Shown: one piece after another, positions 32,365-42,213 of the stretch | How positions within the stretch are numbered: the first letter of the stretch is position 1 | How the letters are laid out: every line of letters begins with the position of its first letter | Assembly (NCBI GenBank): GCA_002449845.1 | Contig: DJXW01000016.1 | Location: forward strand, 1-64,000 | Source of the DNA: Prevotella sp. UBA6994 | GTDB lineage: Bacteria > Bacteroidota > Bacteroidia > Bacteroidales > Bacteroidaceae | Direction: 5' to 3' | Length of the DNA stretch: 64,000 bases | Position numbers and translations under genes: made by a program | The notes under the pieces: model-generated | Told to the model about the DNA's origin: nothing | The model's database searches: none | Seen by the model: only the letters and a program-made list of their open reading frames with translations

Positions 32365-33597
32365 TCAATTGCCATCTGGCTTCAACATATCTATCAACAC
32401 GGCAGGATACCAAACAAACTGGTTGAAATCGTCTGGTTGAGCAGGTGAATAATCCACCCAATTGTCTCTGAGATATTTCACGATAGGAAGGTTCAGTTCT
32501 TTCATTCCCATGACAATCATCTTCGCCACCTCGTATGCACCGTATGGGTTAAAGTGGGTATTGTCTGCCAGTTCCTTTGCTTGCCCTGGGAAGGTATTAG
32601 CTGGATAATGCACCAAGCCCTTCTTACTATTCTCAAATCCCAATGTCTCGAAGAAAGTACGAGTCATATCATGCAACTCTATCACAGGCACTTTCTCTCG
32701 TTTCGCCACTTCCCTCATGGCTTCGGGATAATTGGCATGAGTCTCCTTGATGTGCGTCTTGCTGTCATCGAAAGCCCTGCGTTGTGTCGGAGTGGCAAAG
32801 ATAATGGTTCCACCTTTAGCACGAACCTGGTCGATGAATTTCTTCAATGCAAACGCAAAGTTATAATATGCTCCAGAGCCAGGTGATTTTTCCTTTTGGT
32901 CATTATGTCCAAATTCGCAAATTACATAATCGCCTGCTTTCATCATCGTCAGTATTTTCTCAAGGCGATTTTGTGCAATGAACGAAGAGGCGGTAAGTCC
33001 ACTCTCAGCATGATTAGAGATTGCCACCTGATCTGTAAACCAACAAGGAATCATTTGTCCCCACGAAGCCCAAGGCTCTTTGTCTTGGTCCACTACGGTA
33101 GAGTTACCGCAAAGGAAAACCGTTGTGGCAGCATGGTCAGGTTCTATCTTGATTTCCTTCACTGCTGGACATGGACCGTTAAACTCTAATGTCAGCTTAT
33201 CGTCCCAATTCAATGCCCCTTTCTCACGGTCTTTGATACGCACGTTCATCTTCTCGTTGATATATGGAGAACGTTTGTTCACGATGAAAGAGAATGTCTT
33301 AAACTGTCCCTTTTTGGTAGGAGTATTCTCCACGAAAAGTCTGCGAGACTCTGCTCTCACTACCGTTTGCGCGGCTTTTTTCTTTGCACCGACAGTAACG
33401 GTTACCTTGTAATTGCCATCAGGAACCTTAACGGAAAAATAAAAAGGAGAGGTTGACTTCTTAGTTGGCGAAGCCGTAAAGTCATAACCATACCCCGTTG
33501 CGTCGGAATAACGAGGTTGCTCTTGTGTCAAGTCCCAAGTCTGTGCGTTTGCGTTCAATGCCAAACCGACGAACGCCATGAATAACAACTTTTTCAT
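32365..33597 (-). CDS. Rhamnogalacturonan acetylesterase-like SGNH hydrolase (CE12)
   Basis: A 410-residue secreted protein: signal peptide MKKLLFMAFVGLALNANAQ, a beta-sandwich-like N-terminal part (about 25-155), and an SGNH hydrolase with catalytic Ser in FLCGNSTVVDQ, the GHND block (CEFGHNDQKEK) and the C-terminal His in DNTHFNPYGA. This is the pattern of CE12 esterases that remove acetyl groups from rhamnogalacturonan. The ATG overlaps the stop of the GH28 gene by 4 nt, so the two are co-translated and probably act on the same pectin. Confidence 0.88.
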   Translation of the reverse strand: MKKLLFMAFVGLALNANAQTWDLTQEQPRYSDATGYGYDFTASPTKKSTSPFYFSVKVPDGNYKVTVTVGAKKKAAQTVVRAESRRLFVENTPTKKGQFKTFSFIVNKRSPYINEKMNVRIKDREKGALNWDDKLTLEFNGPCPAVKEIKIEPDHAATTVFLCGNSTVVDQDKEPWASWGQMIPCWFTDQVAISNHAESGLTASSFIAQNRLEKILTMMKAGDYVICEFGHNDQKEKSPGSGAYYNFAFALKKFIDQVRAKGGTIIFATPTQRRAFDDSKTHIKETHANYPEAMREVAKREKVPVIELHDMTRTFFETLGFENSKKGLVHYPANTFPGQAKELADNTHFNPYGAYEVAKMIVMGMKELNLPIVKYLRDNWVDYSPAQPDDFNQFVWYPAVLIDMLKPDGN

Positions 33598-34928
33598 TTG
33601 ATTTCTGCACCGTTAATTTTCACGTTTTTCACTATTGTATTCTCAATGATGTCTTTGGTGAAGGCATTCTTCTGGTCTTTCACGTCGATGTTCTCAAAGG
33701 TAAAGTCAACCAGTTTGTATTTCTCTGAAGCACCTACATCAAAGAAGTTCTTACATTCCATGTTGATATTCTTCAAGACAATGTTGTTACAAGTGGAAAG
33801 AGGCATATCCTCTCGGTTCTCTGGCTTGAAGAATTGTGTCCAAGGGCGAACCACAAGAAAACTTCCCGTCTTGCCTGTGAAGTTGTCCACGGTTACATAT
33901 TCATAATGTTGTGGTGTGTCAGGTCGCATCTTCAACCAAATAACACGGTTGGCATTGTCTGCATGGCAATTGCGGATAATCACATTGCGGTCGTGTACAG
34001 ACTCACTTCCTAACGTCAAGCAGCCATGAACGTTTCCATAATGGCAATTCTGGATAAGGATATTATAGTTAGGTCCATTGTTTTCATCCTTGTCTGCCCA
34101 TGTTCCTTTACCACCTTTCAGCACTACGGCATCATCGTTCACGTTCATGTAGCAACCATGAACCAGCACATCATGGCAAACGTCAATGTCTATGGCATCA
34201 GAACTGGGTGCCTTGATTCCACTTGTGGGAGCATAGATATAACAATCAATGTAACGTGCATGATCGCTCTTGTAAATATGGTTGGTCCAGAAAGGTGAAT
34301 TAATCAGGTGAACATCTTGCACGGTCACGTTCTTGCAATTAGAAATATAAGTCAAGCGAGGACGTTGTGCGTCTTTATTGGTACATTCGCGATTCCATTG
34401 GCGACGAATCCAAAATTCTTCCCAATAATGACGACCATCGCCATTGATGGTTCCTTTTCCCGCAATCACGAATCCGTCTATTCCGTCAGCATTCACGAGC
34501 GCGGAAAAATACTTACATGTTTGTCCTTCGATACGTGTTTCCAGAATCTTGAAGTTAGCGATACGGTCGCTACCTTTCAACGTTCCGCTTTCTTCCACAT
34601 AGAGATGAGTGCCTTGTTTGAAGAACAAGCTACCGCTGAGATACGTTCCTCGTGGAATAACGATAACTCCACCGCCATTAGAAGCAGCAAGGTCGATGAC
34701 ATTCTGGATGGCTTCTGTCTGAACTATTGTACTATCGTTCTTTACACCGTATTCAGTAATCACATATTTCTTGCCGAGCGTATTCACATCAACCTTTGTC
34801 GTGTCGTTAAACCATTCCGCAATTGGTGTACCATCAGGCCATAGAGGTTGTGTTTGTTTTTTCACTTTCTTGGCATTAACACCAAGACAAACCGCGCATA
34901 GCAGTAAATAAAAAAAGGTTCTTTTCAT
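33594..34928 (-). CDS. Glycoside hydrolase family 28 (polygalacturonase-like)
   Basis: A 444-residue secreted beta-helix protein with a signal peptide (MKRTFFYLLLCAVCLGVNA). GH28 motifs are recognisable in modified form: SSDAIDID for NxDG, NVNDDAVVLKGGKG for the DD pair, HGCLTLGSE for the GHG region, and VIWLKMR for RIK. It would cut galacturonan or rhamnogalacturonan. It is the first gene of a two-gene pectin operon with the CE12 esterase and is followed by it with a 4-nt overlap. Confidence 0.9.
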   Translation of the reverse strand: MKRTFFYLLLCAVCLGVNAKKVKKQTQPLWPDGTPIAEWFNDTTKVDVNTLGKKYVITEYGVKNDSTIVQTEAIQNVIDLAASNGGGVIVIPRGTYLSGSLFFKQGTHLYVEESGTLKGSDRIANFKILETRIEGQTCKYFSALVNADGIDGFVIAGKGTINGDGRHYWEEFWIRRQWNRECTNKDAQRPRLTYISNCKNVTVQDVHLINSPFWTNHIYKSDHARYIDCYIYAPTSGIKAPSSDAIDIDVCHDVLVHGCYMNVNDDAVVLKGGKGTWADKDENNGPNYNILIQNCHYGNVHGCLTLGSESVHDRNVIIRNCHADNANRVIWLKMRPDTPQHYEYVTVDNFTGKTGSFLVVRPWTQFFKPENREDMPLSTCNNIVLKNINMECKNFFDVGASEKYKLVDFTFENIDVKDQKNAFTKDIIENTIVKNVKINGAEIK

Positions 34929-35004
34929 TATGATAATAGTTTAAGTTTATTTTTTTACAAAGATAAGGTAAATCCGCGAACCGTATCATTCGGATTCTGA
35001 TAAA

Positions 35005-35730
35005 TTACCTATATAATTTGATATGTCGCCAAATAAAGTTGGGAATCAGTCGCCAACATTTTGTCAATATCGCATATCGCCAATCAATTACCTTTACGTG
35101 TTTCTTGGAATATATAGCTTTCACGATTTGCCTTGCTACATATTGTTGGTTCATCAACATAGGATAACTACCACCACTCAACAAGGGCGTATCAACAAAT
35201 CCAGGACGAATGTCGGTGAATCGGATATTGTAACGATGACCATTCGCCAATTGCTCCAAAGCTTGGATATAGGTGTTTTGGAAAGCCTTCGTAGCACTAT
35301 AAGAAGGTGCTGGCCCTAATCCTTTAGTTCCTGCAATAGAAGAAATCACGGCAATATGTCCGCCACCATGCTCTTTCATATAATTATATATGGTGTCAAT
35401 CATTTGCGTAAAGCCGAGAGCGTTGGTTCGAACAGTATTCATTTCAATCGTTTCCTCCAACTCAGGATTTTGCTTTCCTATTCCCGAAACGTGGAAGTAT
35501 AGTTCTACCCCACCCATTCTCTCAATCAAACTCAATAATTTCCGTGGCGCATCTTCATCCGTTACGTCAATACCTTCCGTCAAGACTTGTTCTGGAAACT
35601 CCTTTGCAAGTTCTGATAGTTTATCTACACGACGGGCAGCAACACCTATTTGCCAACCATCCTTTAACAAAATCTTAGCCACTTCGTACCCCATCCCCGA
35701 TGAAGCACCCATCACAATTGCTTTCTTCAT
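35005..35730 (-). CDS. Short-chain dehydrogenase/reductase, leaderless start
   Basis: A 241-residue SDR: GASSGMG (8-14), HVSGIG in place of NNAG, SSIAG with YSATK (Tyr and Lys catalytic). The C-terminus IRPGFVDTPLL is typical of classical SDRs with lipid or sugar substrates; the hydrophobic end (WRYAILTKCWRLIPNFIWRH) suggests membrane association. I place the start at MKKAIVMG because a strong promoter (TTTG complement 35763-35766, 19 nt, TAACTTTG complement 35736-35743) ends 5 nt before this ATG. A longer frame up to 35808 would cross it. The substrate is unknown. Confidence 0.85.
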   Translation of the reverse strand: MKKAIVMGASSGMGYEVAKILLKDGWQIGVAARRVDKLSELAKEFPEQVLTEGIDVTDEDAPRKLLSLIERMGGVELYFHVSGIGKQNPELEETIEMNTVRTNALGFTQMIDTIYNYMKEHGGGHIAVISSIAGTKGLGPAPSYSATKAFQNTYIQALEQLANGHRYNIRFTDIRPGFVDTPLLSGGSYPMLMNQQYVARQIVKAIYSKKHVKVIDWRYAILTKCWRLIPNFIWRHIKLYR

Positions 35731-35735
35731 ATCGG

Positions 35736-35766
35736 CAAAGTTACGAAAAGTCGAGGGCAAAACAAA
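35736..35766 (-). promoter_or_regulatory. Promoter abutting the SDR start codon
   Basis: On the minus strand TTTG, 19 nt, TAACTTTG, then CCGAT and the ATG. With the normal start 6-7 nt after the -7 box, the transcript would begin at or next to the start codon. Confidence 0.75.
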
Positions 35767-35877
35767 GAAACTTGTTTCATTTTTTTGCAAAGACAAGGAA
35801 ATGAACACTTTTTTCTTAATTTATGTTCATGATTCATCATACCCTCAATATCATTTTGTATATTTGTGCATGATATA

Positions 35878-35908
35878 CTTTGTTATTTCCGTTTTTATTC
35901 GTATTTTT
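35878..35908 (+). promoter_or_regulatory. Promoter of the kinase-fold gene
   Basis: TTTG (35878-35881), 19 nt, TATTTTTG (35901-35908), 21 bp before the ATG at 35930. Confidence 0.8.
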
Positions 35909-35929
35909 GTAGCAAAATAAGAATTGAAT

Positions 35930-36748
35930 ATGAATAACGCAGACTTTTGGGCTTCCGTCCACACCATCATTTCAGAGGGCTTTACGTCTGAAGGCCTGCT
36001 AAAACTTGATAGTTATGCAGAACAATTCATTAGCGGAAGGTTGGTTTATCAACGATTTTCACCGCAAGAACAGCATGGCTGCGCAGCGGGAGGTACAACA
36101 AATGTCATTGCATCCCTGCTCGCGGGAGCAGAAGCTGGCTCAGATAGCCAGAATTCGCAAGCACTCAGCGACTACCAAAGAGAGTGCCAACTTGGAGCGC
36201 AGCAAGAAAGGGTAATTGAACGATGGTCAAAAGCCGTCGGAGTATGGACAGATGACGTTGATGATCAACTGCCCAAAACTCTTGGTGAGCAAATCGCAGA
36301 GGGTGGCGAGGCAAAGGTTTACGATCATGGTTCCACGTTGATTAAGTCCATCGGACTTGATTATTTTATCCAGCCAATCTTTGCCCTTGACCGCATTACA
36401 CTCCACAATACCTATTTTCCAGAAACACGCCTAACGGTTCTTGGCTTTGGCCGCGACAAGAACGGAGAGTTTAAGATTATCGTAGAGCAACCTTTCATCG
36501 ACGGACAACCTGTGACTGACAAAGAGATTGCAGACTATATGCACCAAATGGGCTTCGAACTGAAAAATCCTCGTAATTGGACCTATGCAACGCCAGACAT
36601 TTATCTCAGCGACATGCACGACGAAAATGTAATCCGCTCCAATAAGTCCAATACTATCTTTGTTGTGGATTGCGATATCCGAATTAATACACCTGAGTTA
36701 CGACAAGGTGGGAAAAGAATAATCTCGAATGATGTTGTTTTTAAATAA
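35930..36748 (+). CDS. Kinase-fold protein of the polyvalent-protein type
   Basis: A 272-residue protein started at ATG 35930; an upstream in-frame TTG would add two residues. Residues about 120-270 look like a stripped-down protein kinase-like fold: glycine-rich EQIAEGGEAKVYDHG, a lysine in STLIKSI, DMHDENVI in the position of the catalytic HxDxxxxN, and FVVDCDIRINT in the position of DFG. This form appears in proteins from Bacteroidetes mobile elements. The N-terminal 115 residues contain GCAAGGTTNVIASLL, which is often found near phage or plasmid polyvalent proteins. Activity is not shown. Neighbours are accessory genes. Confidence 0.6.
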   Translation: MNNADFWASVHTIISEGFTSEGLLKLDSYAEQFISGRLVYQRFSPQEQHGCAAGGTTNVIASLLAGAEAGSDSQNSQALSDYQRECQLGAQQERVIERWSKAVGVWTDDVDDQLPKTLGEQIAEGGEAKVYDHGSTLIKSIGLDYFIQPIFALDRITLHNTYFPETRLTVLGFGRDKNGEFKIIVEQPFIDGQPVTDKEIADYMHQMGFELKNPRNWTYATPDIYLSDMHDENVIRSNKSNTIFVVDCDIRINTPELRQGGKRIISNDVVFK

Positions 36749-36807
36749 AAAATCTAATTTATGCCTTCTGTTCGCAGATAATAAAATAAACTATATTTAA
36801 ATCAATT

Positions 36808-38175
36808 ATGGAAAAAAGATGTCCTCCCTTGAAACGTCGTTTTATTTTAGATAAAATAAAATATGCAGATTTTAAGTTTGACCCAGAATCTCATCATAGA
36901 ATATTCCATAATCATCTTGTAGAATGTTTTGAAGAAAACAATTCAATTGGTGTAAAAAAAGACGGAGAAATTATTATCCCCCCTATTTATAATAATATAA
37001 GATTGGTTAAATATAAATCATGGGGACTCTATCGTTTTCTTGCCTTAGTTAAAACTAAAGTAGATAGTGGGATGTTTAAATGGGGTATTCTATCAGAGGG
37101 AAACCATTTTATAGAGGATGCTATTTATGATCATATTACATGGTTTATGAATGGCTCTCATATTTCTTCATCATTAAAACTTTGGCTTAATGGGAATTGT
37201 TATGTATTCAGTCTAACATGTAAATTCCCCAAATTTGAGATAGACAACTATTCGTTTATTGGTGATTTCATTTCTTTCAGTCTATTTTCCAAAATTAAGG
37301 AGACAAAAGATTATAGAATAGACAACACTATTGTAGATAAGAAATATGCTTTCGTAATAAAGGAAGGTAAATACGGTATTCTTCTAGATGACGGAAGTGT
37401 ACCTATAAAACCCGAATTGTTTACCAACTTAAAGGACATTCATATAGTTCAAGAGAAAGACGAAAGAAAACTAATGCTTTATGCCCAGTTTGAAGATTAT
37501 CGCAAAATAGAAGTTGATTTAAGAGGCTATTTTGATGGAATTATTCCACCAACATACAAATCCGCCATTAGATATAATATGTTCAGATACATTGTTCAAA
37601 ATTATAATGGGAAATGGGGGATTATAGATAGTAAGAATCATCTGATTTGCGATTTCTTGTACGATGAGTATTTTGAGAATTTTAGGGGGCTATGGCACAG
37701 AGATAATAAACACTATGCTATTTTTGTCTGTGGTAAAAGAAAAGTTTTGGTTGATGTGTTTACTGGTGAAAGGGTGAGTGATTATTACGACAGTTTATTA
37801 TGGCTTAGCGACCCCAATTATTGCCATGTTGGAATAAATCAGAAATTCGGAATAATCACAAGTCACGGTGAAACAATAATTCCATGCATCTATGATCGTA
37901 TTTATGGAGCTTATGTTACCAGAGCTGGGGTACAATCTACGGATGCGATATTCGAAGGAAAGCATGGTAAAATTGTCGATAGCGTTTTTATTAAAGAAGT
38001 TATCAAACCAGCAACATCTGCAAATAATAGGGATTTTGAAATTGATAGTTATGAAGAGCGACCAACTTATGTAAAATATGAAGGAACGTATGCACAAGAT
38101 GTAGCAGGTTATAGTGATGATGAAATAGACACCATACTTGATGGAAATCCCGATGCCTATTGGAATATTGATTAA
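36808..38175 (+). CDS. WG-repeat protein
   Basis: A 455-residue protein with at least five WG-type beta repeats, visible by KWGI, KYGILLDDGSVPI, KWGIIDSKNHLICDFLYD and KFGIITSHGETIIPCIYD. These repeats are of unknown function and probably bind other proteins. There is no signal peptide. The C-terminus ends with YAQDVAGYSDDEIDTILDGN and PDAYWNID, an acidic tail seen in several Bacteroidetes proteins. The gene is unusually AT-rich against its neighbours, suggesting later acquisition. It follows the kinase-fold gene by 59 bp and could be co-transcribed. Confidence 0.75.
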   Translation: MEKRCPPLKRRFILDKIKYADFKFDPESHHRIFHNHLVECFEENNSIGVKKDGEIIIPPIYNNIRLVKYKSWGLYRFLALVKTKVDSGMFKWGILSEGNHFIEDAIYDHITWFMNGSHISSSLKLWLNGNCYVFSLTCKFPKFEIDNYSFIGDFISFSLFSKIKETKDYRIDNTIVDKKYAFVIKEGKYGILLDDGSVPIKPELFTNLKDIHIVQEKDERKLMLYAQFEDYRKIEVDLRGYFDGIIPPTYKSAIRYNMFRYIVQNYNGKWGIIDSKNHLICDFLYDEYFENFRGLWHRDNKHYAIFVCGKRKVLVDVFTGERVSDYYDSLLWLSDPNYCHVGINQKFGIITSHGETIIPCIYDRIYGAYVTRAGVQSTDAIFEGKHGKIVDSVFIKEVIKPATSANNRDFEIDSYEERPTYVKYEGTYAQDVAGYSDDEIDTILDGNPDAYWNID

Positions 38176-38308
38176 AAGCCTAAGAGGAACATGCCTCATC
38201 TATCGTCTACAATGCCGTCATTCTCTAGGAAATGAAATGAAAGATGGTCGGCGTGATGTAGTTTGTGACTATCAGATGCCGCTATAATAAATAATAGAAT
38301 GGAGTTAT

Positions 38309-39109
38309 TTATCTTAAAAGATTCCTTTTGCTATTTCCTTCTAACACCTGCATCTGCTGAATAGCAATCTGGTTTAGTTTCATAAGTCTTTCTCCTTGTG
38401 ATACTCCATCATTGATTAGTACGGCATTGATATTCTCCATATTCGATAAGCATATAAGTTCGTTGATAGTGGCATAGTCGCGGATATTTCCCTTTAAGTT
38501 GGGATTTGCCTCTCGCCATTGCTTTGCAGTCATACCAAACATGGCAACATTTAACACATCTGCTTCCTCGGCATAGATGATACTTGCCTGAGCTGCCGTG
38601 ATTTCAGCTGGTATTAAGTGGCTCTTGATTGCATCAGTATGAATATGATAGTTGATTTTGGATAATTCCCTCTTTGCCGTCCAACCTAGCATCTTTTGCT
38701 CCTCGGCTTTCAGACGTTGGTATTCCTTAACGAGTAGCAGTTGGAACTTGGGACTTATCCACATGCCAAAGTGGTAAGCTATATCTCTGTGGGCATAGGT
38801 ACCACCATATCGACCTGCCTTGGAGAAAATGCCGATGGCATTGGTCTTTTCTATCCATGTTTTGACTGACAAAACGAAGTTGTTGCTACCTGCCATATTT
38901 CTAAATGTACCGAATTCGGTACAATTAAAATGAGGATTGTAGAGCATCTCCCATTCACCTAGGTACTCGATTGTGCTTTTCAGACTGAGCCAACGGAAGA
39001 TAATGTGCTCTTGCAACTGGCTTTTAGCCATATCAGTCAATGAAATATAATCATCGTCATTATAAGATACGATGGTAATCTCTGTATTCTGGACATTAAT
39101 CTTTGCCAT
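38309..39109 (-). CDS. KilA-N domain protein
   Basis: A 266-residue protein. Residues 1-115 form a KilA-N DNA-binding domain (DDDYISLTDMAKSQLQEHII, FRWLSLKSTIEYLGEWE, FSKAGRYGGTYAHRDIAYHF). Residues 145-260 match the C-terminal part often found with KilA-N in Bacteroidetes (KINYHIHTDAIKSHLIP, FGMTAKQWREANP, SNMENINAVLI). Such proteins come from phages and mobile elements and resemble antirepressors. It is transcribed against the WG-repeat gene; a 22-bp-phased repeat array lies upstream of it. Confidence 0.9.
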   Translation of the reverse strand: MAKINVQNTEITIVSYNDDDYISLTDMAKSQLQEHIIFRWLSLKSTIEYLGEWEMLYNPHFNCTEFGTFRNMAGSNNFVLSVKTWIEKTNAIGIFSKAGRYGGTYAHRDIAYHFGMWISPKFQLLLVKEYQRLKAEEQKMLGWTAKRELSKINYHIHTDAIKSHLIPAEITAAQASIIYAEEADVLNVAMFGMTAKQWREANPNLKGNIRDYATINELICLSNMENINAVLINDGVSQGERLMKLNQIAIQQMQVLEGNSKRNLLR

Positions 39110-39207
39110 AAGATAGTATCTATTATAAATATTGTATGCAAAGATAACACAAAATCAAGAGACAAAAGAACAATAGATGAAAAAAACAACAACTACATAT
39201 TTAGTCT

Positions 39208-39295
39208 TTGTATTTCATGTGTATACACCGTGTATTTGATAGATATACAGAGTGTATTTCATGCATATACACAGTGTATATGTATCGAATACAAA
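39208..39295. repeat. 22-bp tandem repeat, four units
   Basis: Units begin TGTATTTCATGTGTATACAC (39208), TGTATTTGATAGATATACAG (39230), TGTATTTCATGCATATACAC (39252) and TGTATATGTATCGAATACAA (39274), with an exact 22-bp period. Several contain the palindrome GTGTATACAC or GTATAC. They fill the gap between the KilA-N gene and the end of the next gene. Confidence 0.85.
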
Positions 39296-39324
39296 AGGGT
39301 ATACACTTTTAGAGAGAGAAGAAA

Positions 39325-40200
39325 TCAATTCTTGACAACTGGGCGAACGCTTCTACCGCCATCACGGTATAAGTTGTAGTCACAATAAATGTTAGTGGAA
39401 CTAAAGTAAAGGTTACGGGCGTAGTATGGGTTTGATGAATCCCAAGAAGCAGACCAATAATAACCGCCACTACCAATGCGATGAAAATCGTTGTCTAAAC
39501 GACAACCTGCAGCTGGAAGAAAGATAGAACCACCATTCGGTCCCGTGAATCTTCGTCCATTCACACCATTCTCTGTTGTCCATACGCAACGGCAATTATT
39601 GAGTAACTCCAACTGCTGGTCTTGCGTTGGCATACACCATGTAGCACCCCATTGAACGTAGGCTACATCATATTGAGTGCCACTGATATTAGCGCCGAGA
39701 TGTTGCCAGAGTCCAAATGTACCCACATCACTATGCCAATCATCAAAACATCCATCACCATTATTGTCCACACCCGTGGCATAGAGATAAGTCACTTCAT
39801 TGTAAACAGGCTTTTCACTTATTTCACCCCAAGCATAATATCCACCATATTCATCGGGAGAATGTGCGCCCACATTACAACACGCCCACTTTGTACCACT
39901 CGGCAAACCAAGGTCAATCATGTGCGGATGATTGTTGTCTGGACAACTCAACAACGTATTATCAATCGTTTTAAAAGACATACTATCAATCATCGAAATA
40001 AGAATCATTCTTTTGTAATCTCCCATCCAAATCACTTGATAATCCACATCAAACGTGATGCTGTCTATTTCAGAACAAACAAAAGTATCTGTCACCTGAC
40101 CGTCAGAGTAAATGGAAATCGTTGTTTCCTGTTGAGCATTCGTTTCATTCCATGGAATGAAAGTCATCAAGCAAGCCAACAGGACCATCAGTTTTCTCAT
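39325..40200 (-). CDS. Secreted Fibrobacter-succinogenes-major-domain-like surface protein
   Basis: A 291-residue protein with a signal peptide (MRKLMVLLACLMTFIPWNETNAQ). An N-terminal beta module ISIYSDGQVTDTFVCSEIDS is followed by a C-terminal domain of about 190 residues: HMIDLGLPSGTKWACCNVGA, YYAWGEISEK, WCMPTQDQQLELLNNC, IFLPAAGCR, YYWSASW and RSVRPVVKN. This is the FISUMP/DUF1566-like lectin-fold domain that is common and highly multiplied in Prevotella and Bacteroides surface proteins. The partner is unknown. A minus-strand promoter box (TATCTTTG complement, 40268-40275) lies upstream. Confidence 0.8.
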   Translation of the reverse strand: MRKLMVLLACLMTFIPWNETNAQQETTISIYSDGQVTDTFVCSEIDSITFDVDYQVIWMGDYKRMILISMIDSMSFKTIDNTLLSCPDNNHPHMIDLGLPSGTKWACCNVGAHSPDEYGGYYAWGEISEKPVYNEVTYLYATGVDNNGDGCFDDWHSDVGTFGLWQHLGANISGTQYDVAYVQWGATWCMPTQDQQLELLNNCRCVWTTENGVNGRRFTGPNGGSIFLPAAGCRLDNDFHRIGSGGYYWSASWDSSNPYYARNLYFSSTNIYCDYNLYRDGGRSVRPVVKN

Positions 40201-40334
40201 CTCTTCACGTTTTTACGGATTGATACTTATGTTTTATTTACCAATATGTAGATTATATTCTATGCAACAAAGATACGAAAAGTAATGTAAATGAACAAGA
40301 AAAGGAAAGAAAAGTAGAAATAAATCGAACATTA

Positions 40335-40366
40335 TTTGTTTATAATAAATATTCTGAGTATCTTTG
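40335..40366 (+). promoter_or_regulatory. Promoter of sppA operon
   Basis: TTTG (40335-40338), 20 nt, TATCTTTG (40359-40366), 57 bp upstream of sppA. Confidence 0.8.
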
Positions 40367-40423
40367 TGACATTCTTTGAATATGTAGCAGTGAATAGACA
40401 ACAAAACATTAAATATCACAATT

Positions 40424-42193
40424 ATGAAAGACTTTTTTAAATATGTAGCCGCTACGATTGTCGGACTTATTGTTTTCGGCATCATTATGACATTTTTCGG
40501 TGTGTTGAGCATCGTGGGCATGATATCATCTGGTCAGGCTACAACGAATGTAAGCAAAAACTCTGTGATGGTTTTGAAGCTTGACGGAATCATGGAAGAA
40601 CAAGCTGGTTCTAACATCTTGGGTACACTGACAGGCGAGCAATCAAGTGCATTGGGATTGCAGGAGATTCTTTCTGCCATCAAAAAGGCTAAGACAAACG
40701 AAAACATCAAGGGTATCTATATAGAAGGTGGTGTATTGGCATCATCTCCTGCTTCTTTGCAGGAAATTCGCAATGCTCTGCTCGACTTCAAGAAGAGCGG
40801 CAAGTGGATTGTGGCTTATGCCGACATTTATACTCAAGGCACCTACTACATCGCATCTGTTGCTGATAAGGTGTGGATGAATCCATCTGGTCAACTTGAT
40901 TGGCACGGTATGGGAGCCAATCCCATGTACGTGAAGGATTTGTTGAAGAAGTTTGGCGTGAAGGTACAGACCATCAAGGTGGGCAAATACAAGAGTGCTA
41001 CCGAAATGTTTACCGAGGATAAGATGAGCGAAGCCAACCGTGAGCAGACTACGGCTTACGTTACTGGTATCTGGCAGAACATTTGCAAGGGTGTTTCCGA
41101 AAGCCGTAAGATCAGCATAGACTCCTTGAACGCTTACGCCGACCGTCTTATCACCTTCGAGGATTCAAAGAACTTTTTGAAGTACAAGATGGTTGACGCT
41201 CTTCTCTACACTGACCAGGTAAAGGCAGAGGTAAAGAAATTACTCGAACTGAAAGAGGATGAGAGCATCAACCAAGTGGATGTGGAAGCGATGACCAACG
41301 TTAAAGAGGAAACGAAAGGTGAGGAAATTGCCGTTTATTATGCTTACGGCGACATCGTAGATTCTCCTTCTCCACAGAGTATGTTGTCTGAAAGTCATCA
41401 AATCGTTGCCAAAGACGTGTGCGCAGACTTGGAGAAACTGATGAACAACGAAGATGTGAAGGCTGTAGTGATTCGTGTCAACTCTCCTGGAGGTAGTGCC
41501 TATGCTTCTGAACAATTATGGCGACAGATTGATTTGCTCAAGCAGAAGAAGCCTGTGGTTATCTCTATGGGCGACTACGCTGCTTCGGGAGGTTACTACA
41601 TGAGTTGTAACGCCAATTGGATTGTGGCAGAGCCAACCACCATCACTGGAAGTATCGGTATCTTTGGTATGATTCCAGACGCGAGCGAGTTGATTACTCA
41701 GAAACTGGGCGTGAAGTTTGATGAGGTAAAGACCAACAGAAACACTACGCTTGGTACATTCTCCCGACCTATGAACGCAGAGGAGATTGGTTATATTTCC
41801 AACTATGTAGAACGTGGCTACAACTTATTCCGCAAGCGTGTGGCTGATGGAAGAAAGATGACTATCCAACAGGTTGAGGAAGTGGCACAAGGACACGTGT
41901 TCTTGGGACAAGATGCCTTGAAGATAAAACTGGTTGACGAACTGGGTGGATTGGATAAGGCTGTGGCAAAGGCTGCCCAACTTGCCAAGGTAAATGAATA
42001 TTACACGGCAAGCTACCCTGCTTCTCCTGATATTATCGAGCAGTTGTTGAGTGCAACAAAGGGTGGAACTTATCTCGACGACCAGGCACGTCTCGCTCTC
42101 GGTGAGTTCTACGAACCTGTTATGTTACTGAAGAGAGTCAACAGGATGGATATGGTACAAGCACGCTTGCCATTCTTCCTTAATATTAAATAA
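40424..42193 (+). CDS. sppA: Signal peptide peptidase SppA, 67-kDa type
   Basis: A 589-residue serine peptidase of the long SppA type with an N-terminal membrane anchor at about 8-35 and two homologous ClpP-fold halves. The catalytic Ser/Lys pair is at S388 (GDYAASGGYYMSC) and K190 (GKYKSATE), one from each half as in E. coli SppA. It degrades cleaved signal peptides in the membrane. It starts a run of closely spaced genes sppA-lpxK-PNP-thiL behind a clear promoter. Confidence 0.95.
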   Translation: MKDFFKYVAATIVGLIVFGIIMTFFGVLSIVGMISSGQATTNVSKNSVMVLKLDGIMEEQAGSNILGTLTGEQSSALGLQEILSAIKKAKTNENIKGIYIEGGVLASSPASLQEIRNALLDFKKSGKWIVAYADIYTQGTYYIASVADKVWMNPSGQLDWHGMGANPMYVKDLLKKFGVKVQTIKVGKYKSATEMFTEDKMSEANREQTTAYVTGIWQNICKGVSESRKISIDSLNAYADRLITFEDSKNFLKYKMVDALLYTDQVKAEVKKLLELKEDESINQVDVEAMTNVKEETKGEEIAVYYAYGDIVDSPSPQSMLSESHQIVAKDVCADLEKLMNNEDVKAVVIRVNSPGGSAYASEQLWRQIDLLKQKKPVVISMGDYAASGGYYMSCNANWIVAEPTTITGSIGIFGMIPDASELITQKLGVKFDEVKTNRNTTLGTFSRPMNAEEIGYISNYVERGYNLFRKRVADGRKMTIQQVEEVAQGHVFLGQDALKIKLVDELGGLDKAVAKAAQLAKVNEYYTASYPASPDIIEQLLSATKGGTYLDDQARLALGEFYEPVMLLKRVNRMDMVQARLPFFLNIK

Positions 42194-42213
42194 GGTATAA
42201 AAAGAAATTATCT

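Noticed and set aside
35730..35808. Upstream in-frame extension of the SDR gene
   Set aside because: A strong promoter lies inside it, so the extra codons would not be transcribed.
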